Assembly: GCF_019139675.1 (NCBI RefSeq)
Contig: NZ_CP077077.1
Location: forward strand, 2,914,001 to 2,978,000
From: Pseudomonas maumuensis
Lineage (GTDB): Bacteria > Pseudomonadota > Gammaproteobacteria > Pseudomonadales > Pseudomonadaceae
DNA length: 64,000 nucleotides
Direction: 5' to 3'
In this document: positions 24,116-33,105 of the stretch, piece by piece
How positions within the stretch are numbered: the first letter of the stretch is position 1
Layout of the letters: each line of letters opens with the position of its first letter
The notes under the pieces: generated by a model
Told to the model about the DNA's origin: nothing
The model's database searches: none
What the model saw: only the letters and a program-made list of their open reading frames with translations
Position numbers and translations under genes: made by a program

Positions 24116-25344
24116 GCGCTGGCCGGGGTTGGACCGCCACGCAGCTCGGCTACTGCGGCAATGTGCATCCGGCCCCTGACCTGGCGGCGCTGCGTGATTC
24201 GATAGCACAGCACTTCCAAGGCGTACGCCGGCTGCGCGGCCTCGACGAGCAAGACAGCGGGCTGTGGATCAGCGCCCACGCCGCTTGCGAGTTGCGCGAA
24301 GCGCCGGCACGGCAGGCGTTTCTCGACCTGCTGCGCCGCAGCGGGCTACGCCTGACCTCGCTCAACGGCTTCCCTTATGGACAATTCCATGAGGGCGCGG
24401 TGAAGGCCGCCGTCTACCTGCCCAGTTGGGCCGAGCCGCAACGGCTGGCGTACAGCCTGGACCTGGCGCGGCTGCTGGCCGAGGCCCTGCCGCCGGAGTG
24501 CGGGCAAGGGGTGATTTCCAGCGTGCCGCTGGGCTACGCCGCCCACTGGAGCCCGACGCTGCAGCAGCGTGCCGAGGAACAGCTGCGCCAGCTCACCACG
24601 GCGCTGGCCCGGCTGCACCAGGAAACCGGCAAGAAGATCATGATCTGCCTGGAAATGGAGCCGGACTGCGTACTGCAGAGCACCGACCAGGCCATCGCCT
24701 TCTTCCACCACTGGCAAGCCAGCGACCCTAACCATGAGTACCTGGCACTGTGCTACGACGTCTGCCACCAGGCGGTGATGTTCGAGGACTGCCGGCAGTC
24801 CCTGGAGAAACTGCGCCAGGCCGGCGTACACATCGGCAAGATCCAGCTGTCCAATGCGATGATCTGCCGCCTGCCGGCCCAGGACTTGCGCCGTTGCGCC
24901 CAGGTACTCGAGGTGCTCGGCGGCTTTGCCGAAGCCACCTATCTGCACCAGGTGCAGGCGCGCGACAGCCAAGGCCACCTGTGCGCCTGGGCGGACCTGC
25001 CGGCTGCGCTCGCGGCCTGCTTGGCGGAGCCCGGGCGCTACCGAGAATTGCGGGTTCACTTCCACATCCCGCTGTTCAGCGAACACCTGCTGCTGCCGGA
25101 GCTCGGCGCCAGCCAGGTCGCCCTGGCACAGACCTTCGACTTTCTCGCCGCGCACGAGGACATCCGCCCCGTGCTGGAAGTGGAAACCTACAGCTGGGGC
25201 GTTCTGCCTGCGCAACTGCGACCCACCACCGCCGCTGCCCAGCAACAGGGCATCAGCGACGAATTGCGTTGGGTCGAGGAGCAGTTGCGCCAGCGTCGCC
25301 TGCTGCAACCCCACGCACAGGAGGTGTGTGCCGATGCCGTCTGA
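24112..25344 (+). CDS. eboE: EboE, xylose-isomerase-like TIM-barrel protein
   Basis: This 410-residue protein is a sugar-phosphate-isomerase/epimerase-type TIM barrel. Visible markers are LGYCGNVHPAP at the start, GLRLTSLNGFPYGQFH near 85, KIMICLEMEPDC near 180, YDVCHQAVMFED near 220 and a late LEVETYSW near 365. Acidic and His residues in those strands could bind a divalent metal as in the fold family. It begins at an ATGA overlap with eboB and runs slightly into the eboF start. The substrate is not known. Confidence 0.87.
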   Translation: MSAGRGWTATQLGYCGNVHPAPDLAALRDSIAQHFQGVRRLRGLDEQDSGLWISAHAACELREAPARQAFLDLLRRSGLRLTSLNGFPYGQFHEGAVKAAVYLPSWAEPQRLAYSLDLARLLAEALPPECGQGVISSVPLGYAAHWSPTLQQRAEEQLRQLTTALARLHQETGKKIMICLEMEPDCVLQSTDQAIAFFHHWQASDPNHEYLALCYDVCHQAVMFEDCRQSLEKLRQAGVHIGKIQLSNAMICRLPAQDLRRCAQVLEVLGGFAEATYLHQVQARDSQGHLCAWADLPAALAACLAEPGRYRELRVHFHIPLFSEHLLLPELGASQVALAQTFDFLAAHEDIRPVLEVETYSWGVLPAQLRPTTAAAQQQGISDELRWVEEQLRQRRLLQPHAQEVCADAV

Positions 25345-26779
25345 ACAACCCCGCCAACCGCTGCTGCTGATCAACGTGGTCGGGCTGACCCCGGCACTGC
25401 TCGGCGCGGCCACGCCGCACATCAACAAGCTGCTGCGCACAGCCAGAATGGCCAGCCTGCAACCGGTGTTCCCCGCCGTTACCTCCACGGTGCAGGCCTC
25501 GGTCCTCACCGGCCTGCCGCCGGCCGGGCACGGCATCGTCGGCAATGGCTGGTACTTCCGTGACCAGGCCGAAGTGCGCTTCTGGCTGCAACCCAACGCC
25601 CTGGTCCAGGGCGAGAAGGTCTGGCAGACGCTCAAGCGCGAACTGCCGGGCTTTCGCTGCAGCCAGTTGTTCTGGTGGTACAACATGTACGCCGACGTCG
25701 ATGCCGCCATCACCCCGCGACCGCACTATCCAGCCGATGGCCGCAAGCTGTTCGGCCTGTACTCGTCCCCGGCAAACCTGCATGCGCGGATCGAAGAGCA
25801 GATCGGCGCGTTTCCGTTCCCGGCGTTCTGGGGGCCGGCCGCCGGCATCGCCTCCAGTCGCTGGATCGTCGATTGCGCCATCGCCGAGTTCCAGCTCGAT
25901 CGCCCGGACCTGCAGCTGATCTACCTGCCTCACCTCGACTATTGCCTGCAACGGCTGGGGCCTGACCATCCATCGATCGCCGACGAGGTACGGGCCATCG
26001 ACCACGAGGTCGGCCGCCTGCTGCGCTTCGCCGAGGTACAGGGCGCAGCGGTGATGCTGCTGTCGGAGTACGGCATCGAAGCGGTCAGCCAGTCGGTGTC
26101 GATCAATCGCCTGCTGCGCGCCGAAGGCCTGCTGCAGGTGCGCCAGTCACTGACCTGGGAGTTGCTCGACCCCGGCGCCAGCGAGGCCTTCGCCGTCGTC
26201 GACCACCAGATTGCCCATGTCTACGTCCGTCAAGCCCGCGACATCCCTCGGGTCAAAGCCCTGTTGCAAGGCCAGCCCGGCATCGAACGGGTACTGGACA
26301 AGGCCGAGCAGCAGGCCTGGCAGCTGGACCACGCGCGCAGTGGCGAACTGGTCGCCGTGGCCGCCGCCGATCACTGGTTCGACTATCACTACTGGCTCGA
26401 CGAGCGCAAGGCACCGGACTTCGCCCGCACCGTGGACATCCACCGCAAGCCCGGCTACGACCCGCTGGAGCTGTTCATCGACCCCGCCATCCGTTTTCCC
26501 AAGCTGAAAGTGGCGCGGCGCCTGCTGCAGAAGAAGCTCGGCTTTCGCTACTACATGGACCTGATCCCGCTCGACACCTCGATGGTCCGTGGCAGCCACG
26601 GTCGCCTGCCCGCCAGCGCGCAGGTCGGCCCGCTACTCATCACCAATTGTGATCTGCCGTTGCCGGGCAACTTGCCGACGACAGCAGTGAAGCAACTGCT
26701 CCTGCAGCATTTTCTGGGGCACTCATACACCGACCTGGCCAAAGCCAAGGAGCTTACATGCGGCGAGCCATCTCAATAA
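25334..26779 (+). CDS. eboF: EboF, phosphodiesterase/alkaline-phosphatase-superfamily protein
   Basis: This 481-residue protein has the nucleotide pyrophosphatase/phosphodiesterase fold: a TPHINKLL segment, the nucleophile region FPAVTSTVQASVLTG and HGIVGNGWY. Several usual metal ligands look replaced: NVVG instead of N-x-DG at the first Asp, LDYCLQ instead of D-x3-H, and SEYG instead of SDHG. Those changes may define the EboF branch or mean a non-standard metal site. No signal peptide was seen, so a cytoplasmic place is likely. The stop overlaps the start of the cytochrome gene by 22 bp. Confidence 0.82.
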   Translation: MPSEQPRQPLLLINVVGLTPALLGAATPHINKLLRTARMASLQPVFPAVTSTVQASVLTGLPPAGHGIVGNGWYFRDQAEVRFWLQPNALVQGEKVWQTLKRELPGFRCSQLFWWYNMYADVDAAITPRPHYPADGRKLFGLYSSPANLHARIEEQIGAFPFPAFWGPAAGIASSRWIVDCAIAEFQLDRPDLQLIYLPHLDYCLQRLGPDHPSIADEVRAIDHEVGRLLRFAEVQGAAVMLLSEYGIEAVSQSVSINRLLRAEGLLQVRQSLTWELLDPGASEAFAVVDHQIAHVYVRQARDIPRVKALLQGQPGIERVLDKAEQQAWQLDHARSGELVAVAAADHWFDYHYWLDERKAPDFARTVDIHRKPGYDPLELFIDPAIRFPKLKVARRLLQKKLGFRYYMDLIPLDTSMVRGSHGRLPASAQVGPLLITNCDLPLPGNLPTTAVKQLLLQHFLGHSYTDLAKAKELTCGEPSQ

Positions 26780-27900
26780 CCGTCCTCAGCGCACTGGCCG
26801 GACTGGCCCAGGCCGAGGGCACCACCCCCTTCGATTGCAACCAGTTCATGCAGTTTGGCGGCAACGTCGACCAGGCCCGGCAGACCTTCGCCCAAGGGCC
26901 GGAAAGCCTGAGCTGGAACTGGTTCGTCTGCCTGAACCAGCCGGTCGAGTCGAACAGCCCCAACCGGGTCTGGGAAACCCTCAAACCCTCGGACCAGGTC
27001 TACCTGAGCAATGGCGCCGCGCCGCTGCCCTGGGGCCAGAGCGAGCCGGTGCCGGCCGCGGTGTTGCAGGCGGCCCAGGCCCAGGGCCTGAACCCCGACC
27101 GCACGTTCCACAACCTCAACGCCGTGCAGCAGGTGGACGGCCTGATCCTGGAGATGGGCGGCGCGGTACCCACCGCGCAACAGGGGCAACCGGTGCGCTT
27201 CCAGCTGTTGATGGGCGAGGACACTTTCAACTACATCGTGCAAAAGCAGGTGTACAACGTGAACGGCCAGGCCGCCTTGACCAGCAACCTAGCCTTTCCC
27301 TCCACTGCCTGGGAGCTCAAGGCCGCCTGGCTATGGATCGGCAACGACCCGGATTATCAGCAGCAACTGCAAGGCGATGGCTACTACATCGCCCAGGCCT
27401 ATTACCAGCAAGACAATGGCCAGTACCAAGTCGGCTACGCCGCGCTCAGTGGCCTGCACGTGGTCAACAAGCTGAACCCGAAATGGGTGTGGACCACCTT
27501 CGAGAATCGCAACAACGGAAAGTACACCGTGACCAACGCGATTCCCCCGACCCCGATGAGCAACAGCACCGGGCCGACGCCGGCAGCGCAGACCGCCAAC
27601 GCCACCTTCCAGGCCATGTACCCGGCGCTGGCGCAATACGAGCTGATCGGCACCCAGTCCGAGACCAATCCGACGCTGCTGGCCAACTCCCAGCTCGAGT
27701 CGGCCTTCCAGAGCCAGTCTTCGTGCTTCGCCTGCCATGGCACGGCGGCCTACTCCAAGACCAAGGGCTATTTCAATTTCGCCCAGAAGCAGCAGGGCGG
27801 GATTGTCTATCCGACTGCCGAAGTGCCGGCGTCCGAGTTCGCCGGGTACAACAAACTGGACTTTGTCTGGTCGCTGAAACGCGCCCAGTGGCAACGCTAA
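26758..27900 (+). CDS. Periplasmic one-heme c-type cytochrome-like protein
   Basis: This 380-residue protein has a short Sec signal (AISITVLSALAGLAQA) and a single heme-attachment motif CFACH near residue 323, which puts it in the periplasm with one covalent heme. The N-terminal 300 residues are not a known cytochrome domain to me; they contain FDCNQFMQFGG, SWNWFVCLNQP and AWLWIGND segments. Relatives tend to be annotated simply as cytochrome c family. It overlaps eboF and precedes the 795-aa gene by 10 bp, so it belongs to the same transcript. An electron-transfer step on a traffic substrate is an inference. Confidence 0.75.
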   Translation: MRRAISITVLSALAGLAQAEGTTPFDCNQFMQFGGNVDQARQTFAQGPESLSWNWFVCLNQPVESNSPNRVWETLKPSDQVYLSNGAAPLPWGQSEPVPAAVLQAAQAQGLNPDRTFHNLNAVQQVDGLILEMGGAVPTAQQGQPVRFQLLMGEDTFNYIVQKQVYNVNGQAALTSNLAFPSTAWELKAAWLWIGNDPDYQQQLQGDGYYIAQAYYQQDNGQYQVGYAALSGLHVVNKLNPKWVWTTFENRNNGKYTVTNAIPPTPMSNSTGPTPAAQTANATFQAMYPALAQYELIGTQSETNPTLLANSQLESAFQSQSSCFACHGTAAYSKTKGYFNFAQKQQGGIVYPTAEVPASEFAGYNKLDFVWSLKRAQWQR

Positions 27901-27910
27901 GGAGCATGAC

Positions 27911-30298
27911 ATGAGCGTACTGAACTTCCCGCGCATCTATCTCGGCGGCCATATGTTCTGGAGCCCGCCGACCGCCAACAACAACGACATGTTCCCGCTC
28001 TACGACGCCTCGCAGATGCGCCTGAACTGGCGTTTCCTCGAGTACTACGGGATCAACCCGGCGAATGCCAGCAGCAAGTTGATGCCATGGGTCATCGCTC
28101 CGCAGGTGCTGCTCGAAGCGCCAACCTATGTGACCCAGGTGCCGGGCAACGTCTCGCAGAATCCCAGCGTGATGATCCCCGGCGAGTGGAACCTGTTCGG
28201 CGACAACGCCTGCGGCACCGTCAACTACACGCCGGCAGACCCCACGATCCCGGCGACCGCCTCGGTCATCACCGGCGGCGAGCTGCCCGGTGGCGGCTAC
28301 GTCAGCCAGGATCCGCTGATCAACCAGACCTACAACCTGCTCGGCAACCCGTTCGGCAGTGACGCCCCCACCCCGGCGCGCTTCGTCGATGTCAGCCCCT
28401 GGCAGAACACCTTCACCGCGCTGTATTTCGACCGACTGGTACTCGGCGACGCCCAGTGCGGCCTGACGCTCAAGCGCGAGCACCGCATGCTCGACCGTTT
28501 CCTCAACTTCAACTGGGCGACCCTCGGTGGCCTGATCTATGTGACCACCACCTGGCAGACTTGCTTCCCCAAAGAGAACCTGAGCTGGGCCCTCGGCAAC
28601 TCGCAACTGCTGCAGAACCTGCAGCAACAGATGGAGCAGCAGAAGGCCAAAGGGCTGATGTTCCGCTTCTCTACCTACCTGACCTGCTACGACATGAACG
28701 GCATCTTCAACGACCAACCTCCCATCGTCACCCACACCGTCGACCCGAAGATCCTGGCCGATGTGCAGGCGATGTACCAGAAAGGCCTGGACAATGTCGG
28801 CAGCATCTTCTTCAACCCCGCCTACAGCCGCAGCGCCGGCACCCTGGGCCTGTGGTTCGACGACGAGTTCCCCACGGCACCGGCCGGGCGGCGGCTGGTC
28901 CCTGCTAATCCGGTACAGTTGCAGAAGGACGGCGTGGACTTCAAGACCATGACATTGGGCGTGATCTCGGCGCAGGTGCATGACGACACCCTGTCACTGG
29001 ATCTGCTCAACGGGTTCCCCAGCTATGCGCTCGACGAGAAAGCCAAGATTCCGCTGCCGGCGAAGTTCGACGCCGGCAGCTACCAGCTGGGGATACGCCA
29101 GGGCGAGCAGTTCACGCCGTTGGCCAGTTTCGGCTACGACGACTATCAGCAGGCGGCCTTCGACAAACGCTCGGGGATCCTCGACCTGCCGTTGAGCGCC
29201 GAGGCACAGAAACAGCTGCAAAGCGGAGCGCTGGAGCTGCAGCAGCAAGGCACCACGCCGGTGAAGGCGGCGACCCAGCAGATGTGGACCGCCGAAGTGG
29301 TCGAGAGCGCCAGTTTCATCGACGTCGGCGACAGCAAGACCTTGCAGATCATGGTGCAGTATGACGGCTTGCCCGCGCCGGCCGGCACCGTGCTGACGGT
29401 GGCCGAGTACAACAATGCCTACATGATGTGCACCACCGACTACTACCTGGCGTTCAGCAACCCGGCCGACTTCACGCTGTTCCTGGAAGACCCAGACAAT
29501 CCTGCCAACAACACCCCCAATCTGCCGCAGTTCGTCGGTACCCCGTCGCTCACTCGCCAGCTGAGCGAAGGCACGGGCCGTAGGCTCACGGCGGTCCACC
29601 CCGCCGGCCCGACCACCGACATGAAAGCGGTGAGCTACCAGCAGTACCTGCCCACGCCAGGTTCGGTGGCCCTGAGCCCCAGCCTGGCATTCGCCAACCC
29701 CATCCAGGGCCAGGGCACACTGAAGGATGAGCCGAAGGGCAACGTGCAGTTCAGCACCACGCAGATCACCACCGACGCCAACGGGATTGCCCTGCTGACC
29801 GTCAAGGCCGTGGCGCCGGGCTTCCCGACCTTGCGCTTCTTCGTGCATGAGGACAAGCAGCCGCCGCAGGTCCCGTTCAGCTTCAAATTGATGCAAACCT
29901 ACACCGACTTCCTCGCGCCGCTGCGCGTGTTGCCGCAGGAGCCGGAGATACAGCAGGCGTTCGTCGATGCCTGGAACCTGGTCTATAAGCAGCAGAACGC
30001 CGGCCAGTTGATCTGGGAAAGCTTCATCTACCCGTTCATCCTGCAGCCGTTCTTCTACATGTACCCGATCATGAACAAGTACATGCCGCTGAACTCCCTG
30101 GCACGCATAGAAGGCGCGGTCGACCAGCTCATCGTGCTGATCAGCAAGGAGTACCAGGAGGAAAGCACCCTGGCGATGCCCATCACCCGCGACATGCCGC
30201 AAAGCCGCCGGGCGGTGCTGGAGCTCTGGGCCCAGGCCCTGGTGAAACGCAACTACCCACCCATCGAGCTCAGCATGAGCGACTACCCGCAAGGCTGA
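27911..30298 (+). CDS. Unrecognised 795-aa protein next to the ebo set
   Basis: I do not recognise this 795-residue protein. It has no signal peptide or membrane helix, so it is probably cytoplasmic unless exported by another route. It opens FPRIYLGGHMFWSPPTANN and ends YPPIELSMSDYPQG. Around 570-650 a beta-rich stretch (SPSLAFANP to TLRFFVHE) resembles a bacterial Ig-like domain. Aromatic residues, Asn and Gln are frequent, and it is only mildly charged. The ATG has an AAGGAG element and follows the cytochrome gene closely. The cytochrome pairing suggests a joint function, for example an oxidoreductase or a binding protein for the cluster's metabolite. Confidence 0.7.
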   Translation: MSVLNFPRIYLGGHMFWSPPTANNNDMFPLYDASQMRLNWRFLEYYGINPANASSKLMPWVIAPQVLLEAPTYVTQVPGNVSQNPSVMIPGEWNLFGDNACGTVNYTPADPTIPATASVITGGELPGGGYVSQDPLINQTYNLLGNPFGSDAPTPARFVDVSPWQNTFTALYFDRLVLGDAQCGLTLKREHRMLDRFLNFNWATLGGLIYVTTTWQTCFPKENLSWALGNSQLLQNLQQQMEQQKAKGLMFRFSTYLTCYDMNGIFNDQPPIVTHTVDPKILADVQAMYQKGLDNVGSIFFNPAYSRSAGTLGLWFDDEFPTAPAGRRLVPANPVQLQKDGVDFKTMTLGVISAQVHDDTLSLDLLNGFPSYALDEKAKIPLPAKFDAGSYQLGIRQGEQFTPLASFGYDDYQQAAFDKRSGILDLPLSAEAQKQLQSGALELQQQGTTPVKAATQQMWTAEVVESASFIDVGDSKTLQIMVQYDGLPAPAGTVLTVAEYNNAYMMCTTDYYLAFSNPADFTLFLEDPDNPANNTPNLPQFVGTPSLTRQLSEGTGRRLTAVHPAGPTTDMKAVSYQQYLPTPGSVALSPSLAFANPIQGQGTLKDEPKGNVQFSTTQITTDANGIALLTVKAVAPGFPTLRFFVHEDKQPPQVPFSFKLMQTYTDFLAPLRVLPQEPEIQQAFVDAWNLVYKQQNAGQLIWESFIYPFILQPFFYMYPIMNKYMPLNSLARIEGAVDQLIVLISKEYQEESTLAMPITRDMPQSRRAVLELWAQALVKRNYPPIELSMSDYPQG

Positions 30299-30310
30299 CC
30301 GGCAGGACTG

Positions 30311-30376
30311 CCGGGTGACGAGGCTGTCACCCGGCGCACTGCACAGGCGTGCTCGCCTGCAATGCTGGCGAGCATT
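30311..30376. repeat. Three tandem perfect hairpins between operon genes
   Basis: Three consecutive perfect inverted repeats fill the 109-bp gap: CCGGGTGAC/GTCACCCGG (30311-30334, six-base loop), CAGGCG/CGCCTG (30344-30359, four-base loop) and AATGCT/AGCATT (30361-30376, four-base loop). None is followed by a T-tract, so classical termination is unlikely. They could set differential stability of the mRNA segments or attenuate the downstream genes. Confidence 0.6.
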
Positions 30377-30407
30377 GGCAACCGCCCTCGTCCAAGGAGA
30401 GACGTGC

Positions 30408-31487
30408 ATGCACTTCCCCATTCATGTGTCACCGCACCCACGCCAAACGCTGTGCCCCAGCACAATCATCGCCGAGGGTCTGCTGAACCCACGCGGCGCC
30501 TGTCTGCAAGCCGATGGCAGTCTGCTGCTGGCCGAAGCAGGCTCGGGCCTGCCCGAGCGGCCTTTCAGCGGCCGAATCAGCCGACTGCGACCGGATCCGA
30601 CCTCACCCGGCGCCTACCTGCCCCGGGAAACCCTGGCACAGGGCTTTCGCGCCATGAACATGCAAGCGCGCATGTTGCGCGACGAAATCATGGGGTTGTC
30701 GGACATCGCCTGCGGTGACGGCCGCTGCCTGGCCAGCCAGACCGACTATGTCGAGGGCTCAAGGTTGCTCGACCTGCAGTTCGACCCGCCCGAGCCGGTG
30801 TTCCACAGCCGCGGCAACCTCAACGCACTGTGCTTTCACCCAACCCGGCGCAGTTGGCTGGCGGTCAAGCCCGATAGCAACCAGTTGGTGGAGTTCGTCG
30901 ATGGCCAGCAGGAGCGCGTGCTGGCGCAGTTGCCCGAACTGGAGCAAGGCCAGGAGGCCGTGCCCGTCACACTGGTGCATGAACCCAACACGGACGCGGT
31001 GCTGATCAGTCTGTTCTCCGGCGAGCTGCACGGTGACCCGCTGCGCAAGGGCATAGACTTTGCCGACAGGGCCGGACGGGTCATCCGGGTCTGGCCAGCC
31101 GATGGACGCATCGAGGTGGTTGTCCAGGGGTTGCAACTGCCCACCGGCCTGGCCCTGGACCGCAACGGCAACCTGCTGGTGCTGGAGCTCTGCGACAGCG
31201 TGCAGCAACCTTTGACGCCTGACTGGCAAGGCGAACCGCGGCATGGCGGCTTCACCCGTTTCTCAGGCAGGCTCCTGCACTGCAACCTGCAGACCGAGCA
31301 GGTGACGGTGCTTGCCCAAGGCCTGGATACGCCGTCCAACCTGTGCCTGGTACAGGATGGGGTGTTGGTCAGCGAAGGCATGGGGCTGCTGGGGCGGGCA
31401 CTGCCCACGCCAGAGGGCGAGGTGGTGCCGTTGGCTGGCAGCGTGCGCTGGGTGGGGCTTCAAGACGGCATACAGCCAAAGCCTTGA
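30408..31487 (+). CDS. ScyD/ScyE-like beta-propeller protein
   Basis: This 359-residue protein has the repeated blade pattern of NHL/SMP-30-type beta-propellers: EGLLNPRGACLQADGSLLLAE, GLQLPTGLALDRNGNLLVLE and GLDTPSNLCLVQDGVLVSEG. These segments are characteristic of the ScyD/ScyE family named from scytonemin gene clusters, which are also linked to ebo genes. No signal peptide is visible, unlike many relatives. The ATG at 30408 has AAGGAGA upstream; longer in-frame starts lack it and would run into the hairpins. A binding or scaffolding role for a hydrophobic metabolite is inferred. Confidence 0.7.
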   Translation: MHFPIHVSPHPRQTLCPSTIIAEGLLNPRGACLQADGSLLLAEAGSGLPERPFSGRISRLRPDPTSPGAYLPRETLAQGFRAMNMQARMLRDEIMGLSDIACGDGRCLASQTDYVEGSRLLDLQFDPPEPVFHSRGNLNALCFHPTRRSWLAVKPDSNQLVEFVDGQQERVLAQLPELEQGQEAVPVTLVHEPNTDAVLISLFSGELHGDPLRKGIDFADRAGRVIRVWPADGRIEVVVQGLQLPTGLALDRNGNLLVLELCDSVQQPLTPDWQGEPRHGGFTRFSGRLLHCNLQTEQVTVLAQGLDTPSNLCLVQDGVLVSEGMGLLGRALPTPEGEVVPLAGSVRWVGLQDGIQPKP

Positions 31488-31548
31488 ACATTCCCGGCGT
31501 CCGGCGTAAAAAACTCCCTGCCCTCCCCAATCCCGCAAGGAGCACCGG

Positions 31549-32067
31549 ATGCTGGAGCTGCACACCGAGCGCCTCTACCTGCGCCCCCTGAACGAAGCCG
31601 ATTGGCCACTGTTCCTGAGGCTCCATCGCGAGCCTGACACCATGCGCCATGTATTCGACGAACTGCCGGAAAGCGAAGTGCGCCGTGGTTTCGAACACCG
31701 CCTGCCGCAGTGGTCGCCCGAAGCGGAACATTGGCTGTGCCTGGTGATGGTCGACAAGGCCAGTGGCTGCGACGTCGGCGTCACCGGCCTGCGCGTGCTG
31801 CGCCCCGGCCACGCCGAGGTCGGCTACCTGCTGCTGCCGCAATGGCACGGCAAGGGCCTGGGCAGCGAGTCGCTGCGGGCCATCCTGGCATTCGCTGCCG
31901 ACAAAGGCCTGGGTTCGCTGGAGGCCACGGTCACCGACGGCAACGACGGCTCCTGCCGGCTCCTGGAAAAGTGCGGTTTCACCCTCGCCCGCCGTGTGCC
32001 CCAGGCCTACCTGCTGCGCAATACGTTGCACGACGACCTCATCTACACCCTCGACCTGCGCGGATAG
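31549..32067 (+). CDS. GNAT-family N-acetyltransferase (RimJ/RimL type)
   Basis: This 172-residue protein has the RimJ/RimL-type opening LHTERLYLRPLNEADWPLFL and the acetyl-CoA-binding loop LPQWHGKGLGSESLRAIL near 101-118, followed by EATVTDGNDGSCRLLEKCGF. It should acetylate an amino group using acetyl-CoA in the cytoplasm. It precedes the GSCFA gene by three bases. Self-protection against, or decoration of, a peptide product is possible but speculative. Confidence 0.85.
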   Translation: MLELHTERLYLRPLNEADWPLFLRLHREPDTMRHVFDELPESEVRRGFEHRLPQWSPEAEHWLCLVMVDKASGCDVGVTGLRVLRPGHAEVGYLLLPQWHGKGLGSESLRAILAFAADKGLGSLEATVTDGNDGSCRLLEKCGFTLARRVPQAYLLRNTLHDDLIYTLDLRG

Positions 32068-32070
32068 CCC

Positions 32071-33105
32071 ATGAACCCCTATCAATGCCTGCCGCCCCGC
32101 GCCTTCTGGCGCACGGCGATCGCCGAGCGGCCCGCCGAACAGGTCGGCGAGTTGTGGTCGCCCGCCTTCGGGATCGACGCCAAGGATGCCATCGTCACCG
32201 CCGGTTCCTGTTTTGCCCAGCACATCGGCCATGCACTGGTGGCCCGGGAAATGAACTGGCTGGATGCCGAGCCAGCCCCGGCCGACTTGCCCGAGGACCA
32301 GCGCAAGGCACGCCAGTACGGGGTGTTCTCGTTCCGCACGGGCAACCTCTATACCCCAGCCATGCTGCGCCAGTGGCTGCAATGGGCGCTGGACGATCAG
32401 CCCCAGCCTGGCGAGACCTGGGCGCATGACGGACGCTACTTCGACCCGTTCCGCCCCACCGTTGAGCCCGCCGGTTTCGCCAGCGAGCAGGCGTTGTTCG
32501 CCTCGCGCCAGGCAACCCTGGCGGCGATCCGCCTGGCGGTGCGCCGCGCCAAGGTGTTCGTCTTCACCCTGGGCCTGACCGAGGCCTGGGTCCACCGCGA
32601 CACCGGCGTGGTCTATCCGCTGTGCCCCGGCACCGTGCGCGGCGAGTTCGACCCGCGGATCCACCAGTTCCGCAACTTCGGCTTCACCGACACCTGCCAG
32701 GCCATGACCGAGGCCATCGCGCTGATGCGCGCGGTGAACCCAAGCCTGCGCCTGTTGCTCACCGTCTCGCCGGTGCCGCTGACCGCCAGCGCCACCGGCG
32801 AGCACGTGCTCAGCGCCACAACCTATTCCAAGTCGGTGCTGCGCGCCGTGGCCGGCCAGTTGTGCCAGGACCTGCCCGAGGTGGACTACTTCCCGTCCTA
32901 CGAGATCATCACCGGCACCCCATTCAAGGGCGCCTTCTACCAGCCCAACCAGCGCGAGGTGACGCCCGAGGGCGTAGCCTTCGTGATGCGCCAGTTCTTC
33001 GCCGGCCTGGCCGCCGAGGCCGCGCCCGCGGCAAGCGTCGCCACCCCGTCCGTAACCTGTGAGGACCTTGTCTGTGAAGACGCCAGGCTCGACTACTACG
33101 CCTAG
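32071..33105 (+). CDS. GSCFA-domain protein
   Basis: This 344-residue protein carries the family signature GSCFAQHI near residue 47, where the Ser is the putative nucleophile, followed by a GNLYTPAMLRQWLQWA segment, the FVFTLGLTEAW strand, TVSPVPLTASAT and SKSVLRAV. GSCFA proteins belong to the SGNH-like hydrolase superfamily and are usually assigned to acyl or polysaccharide esterase-type roles. No signal peptide is seen. It is followed by an SGNH-like gene that overlaps its end, so two hydrolases with similar folds sit together. Confidence 0.82.
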   Translation: MNPYQCLPPRAFWRTAIAERPAEQVGELWSPAFGIDAKDAIVTAGSCFAQHIGHALVAREMNWLDAEPAPADLPEDQRKARQYGVFSFRTGNLYTPAMLRQWLQWALDDQPQPGETWAHDGRYFDPFRPTVEPAGFASEQALFASRQATLAAIRLAVRRAKVFVFTLGLTEAWVHRDTGVVYPLCPGTVRGEFDPRIHQFRNFGFTDTCQAMTEAIALMRAVNPSLRLLLTVSPVPLTASATGEHVLSATTYSKSVLRAVAGQLCQDLPEVDYFPSYEIITGTPFKGAFYQPNQREVTPEGVAFVMRQFFAGLAAEAAPAASVATPSVTCEDLVCEDARLDYYA

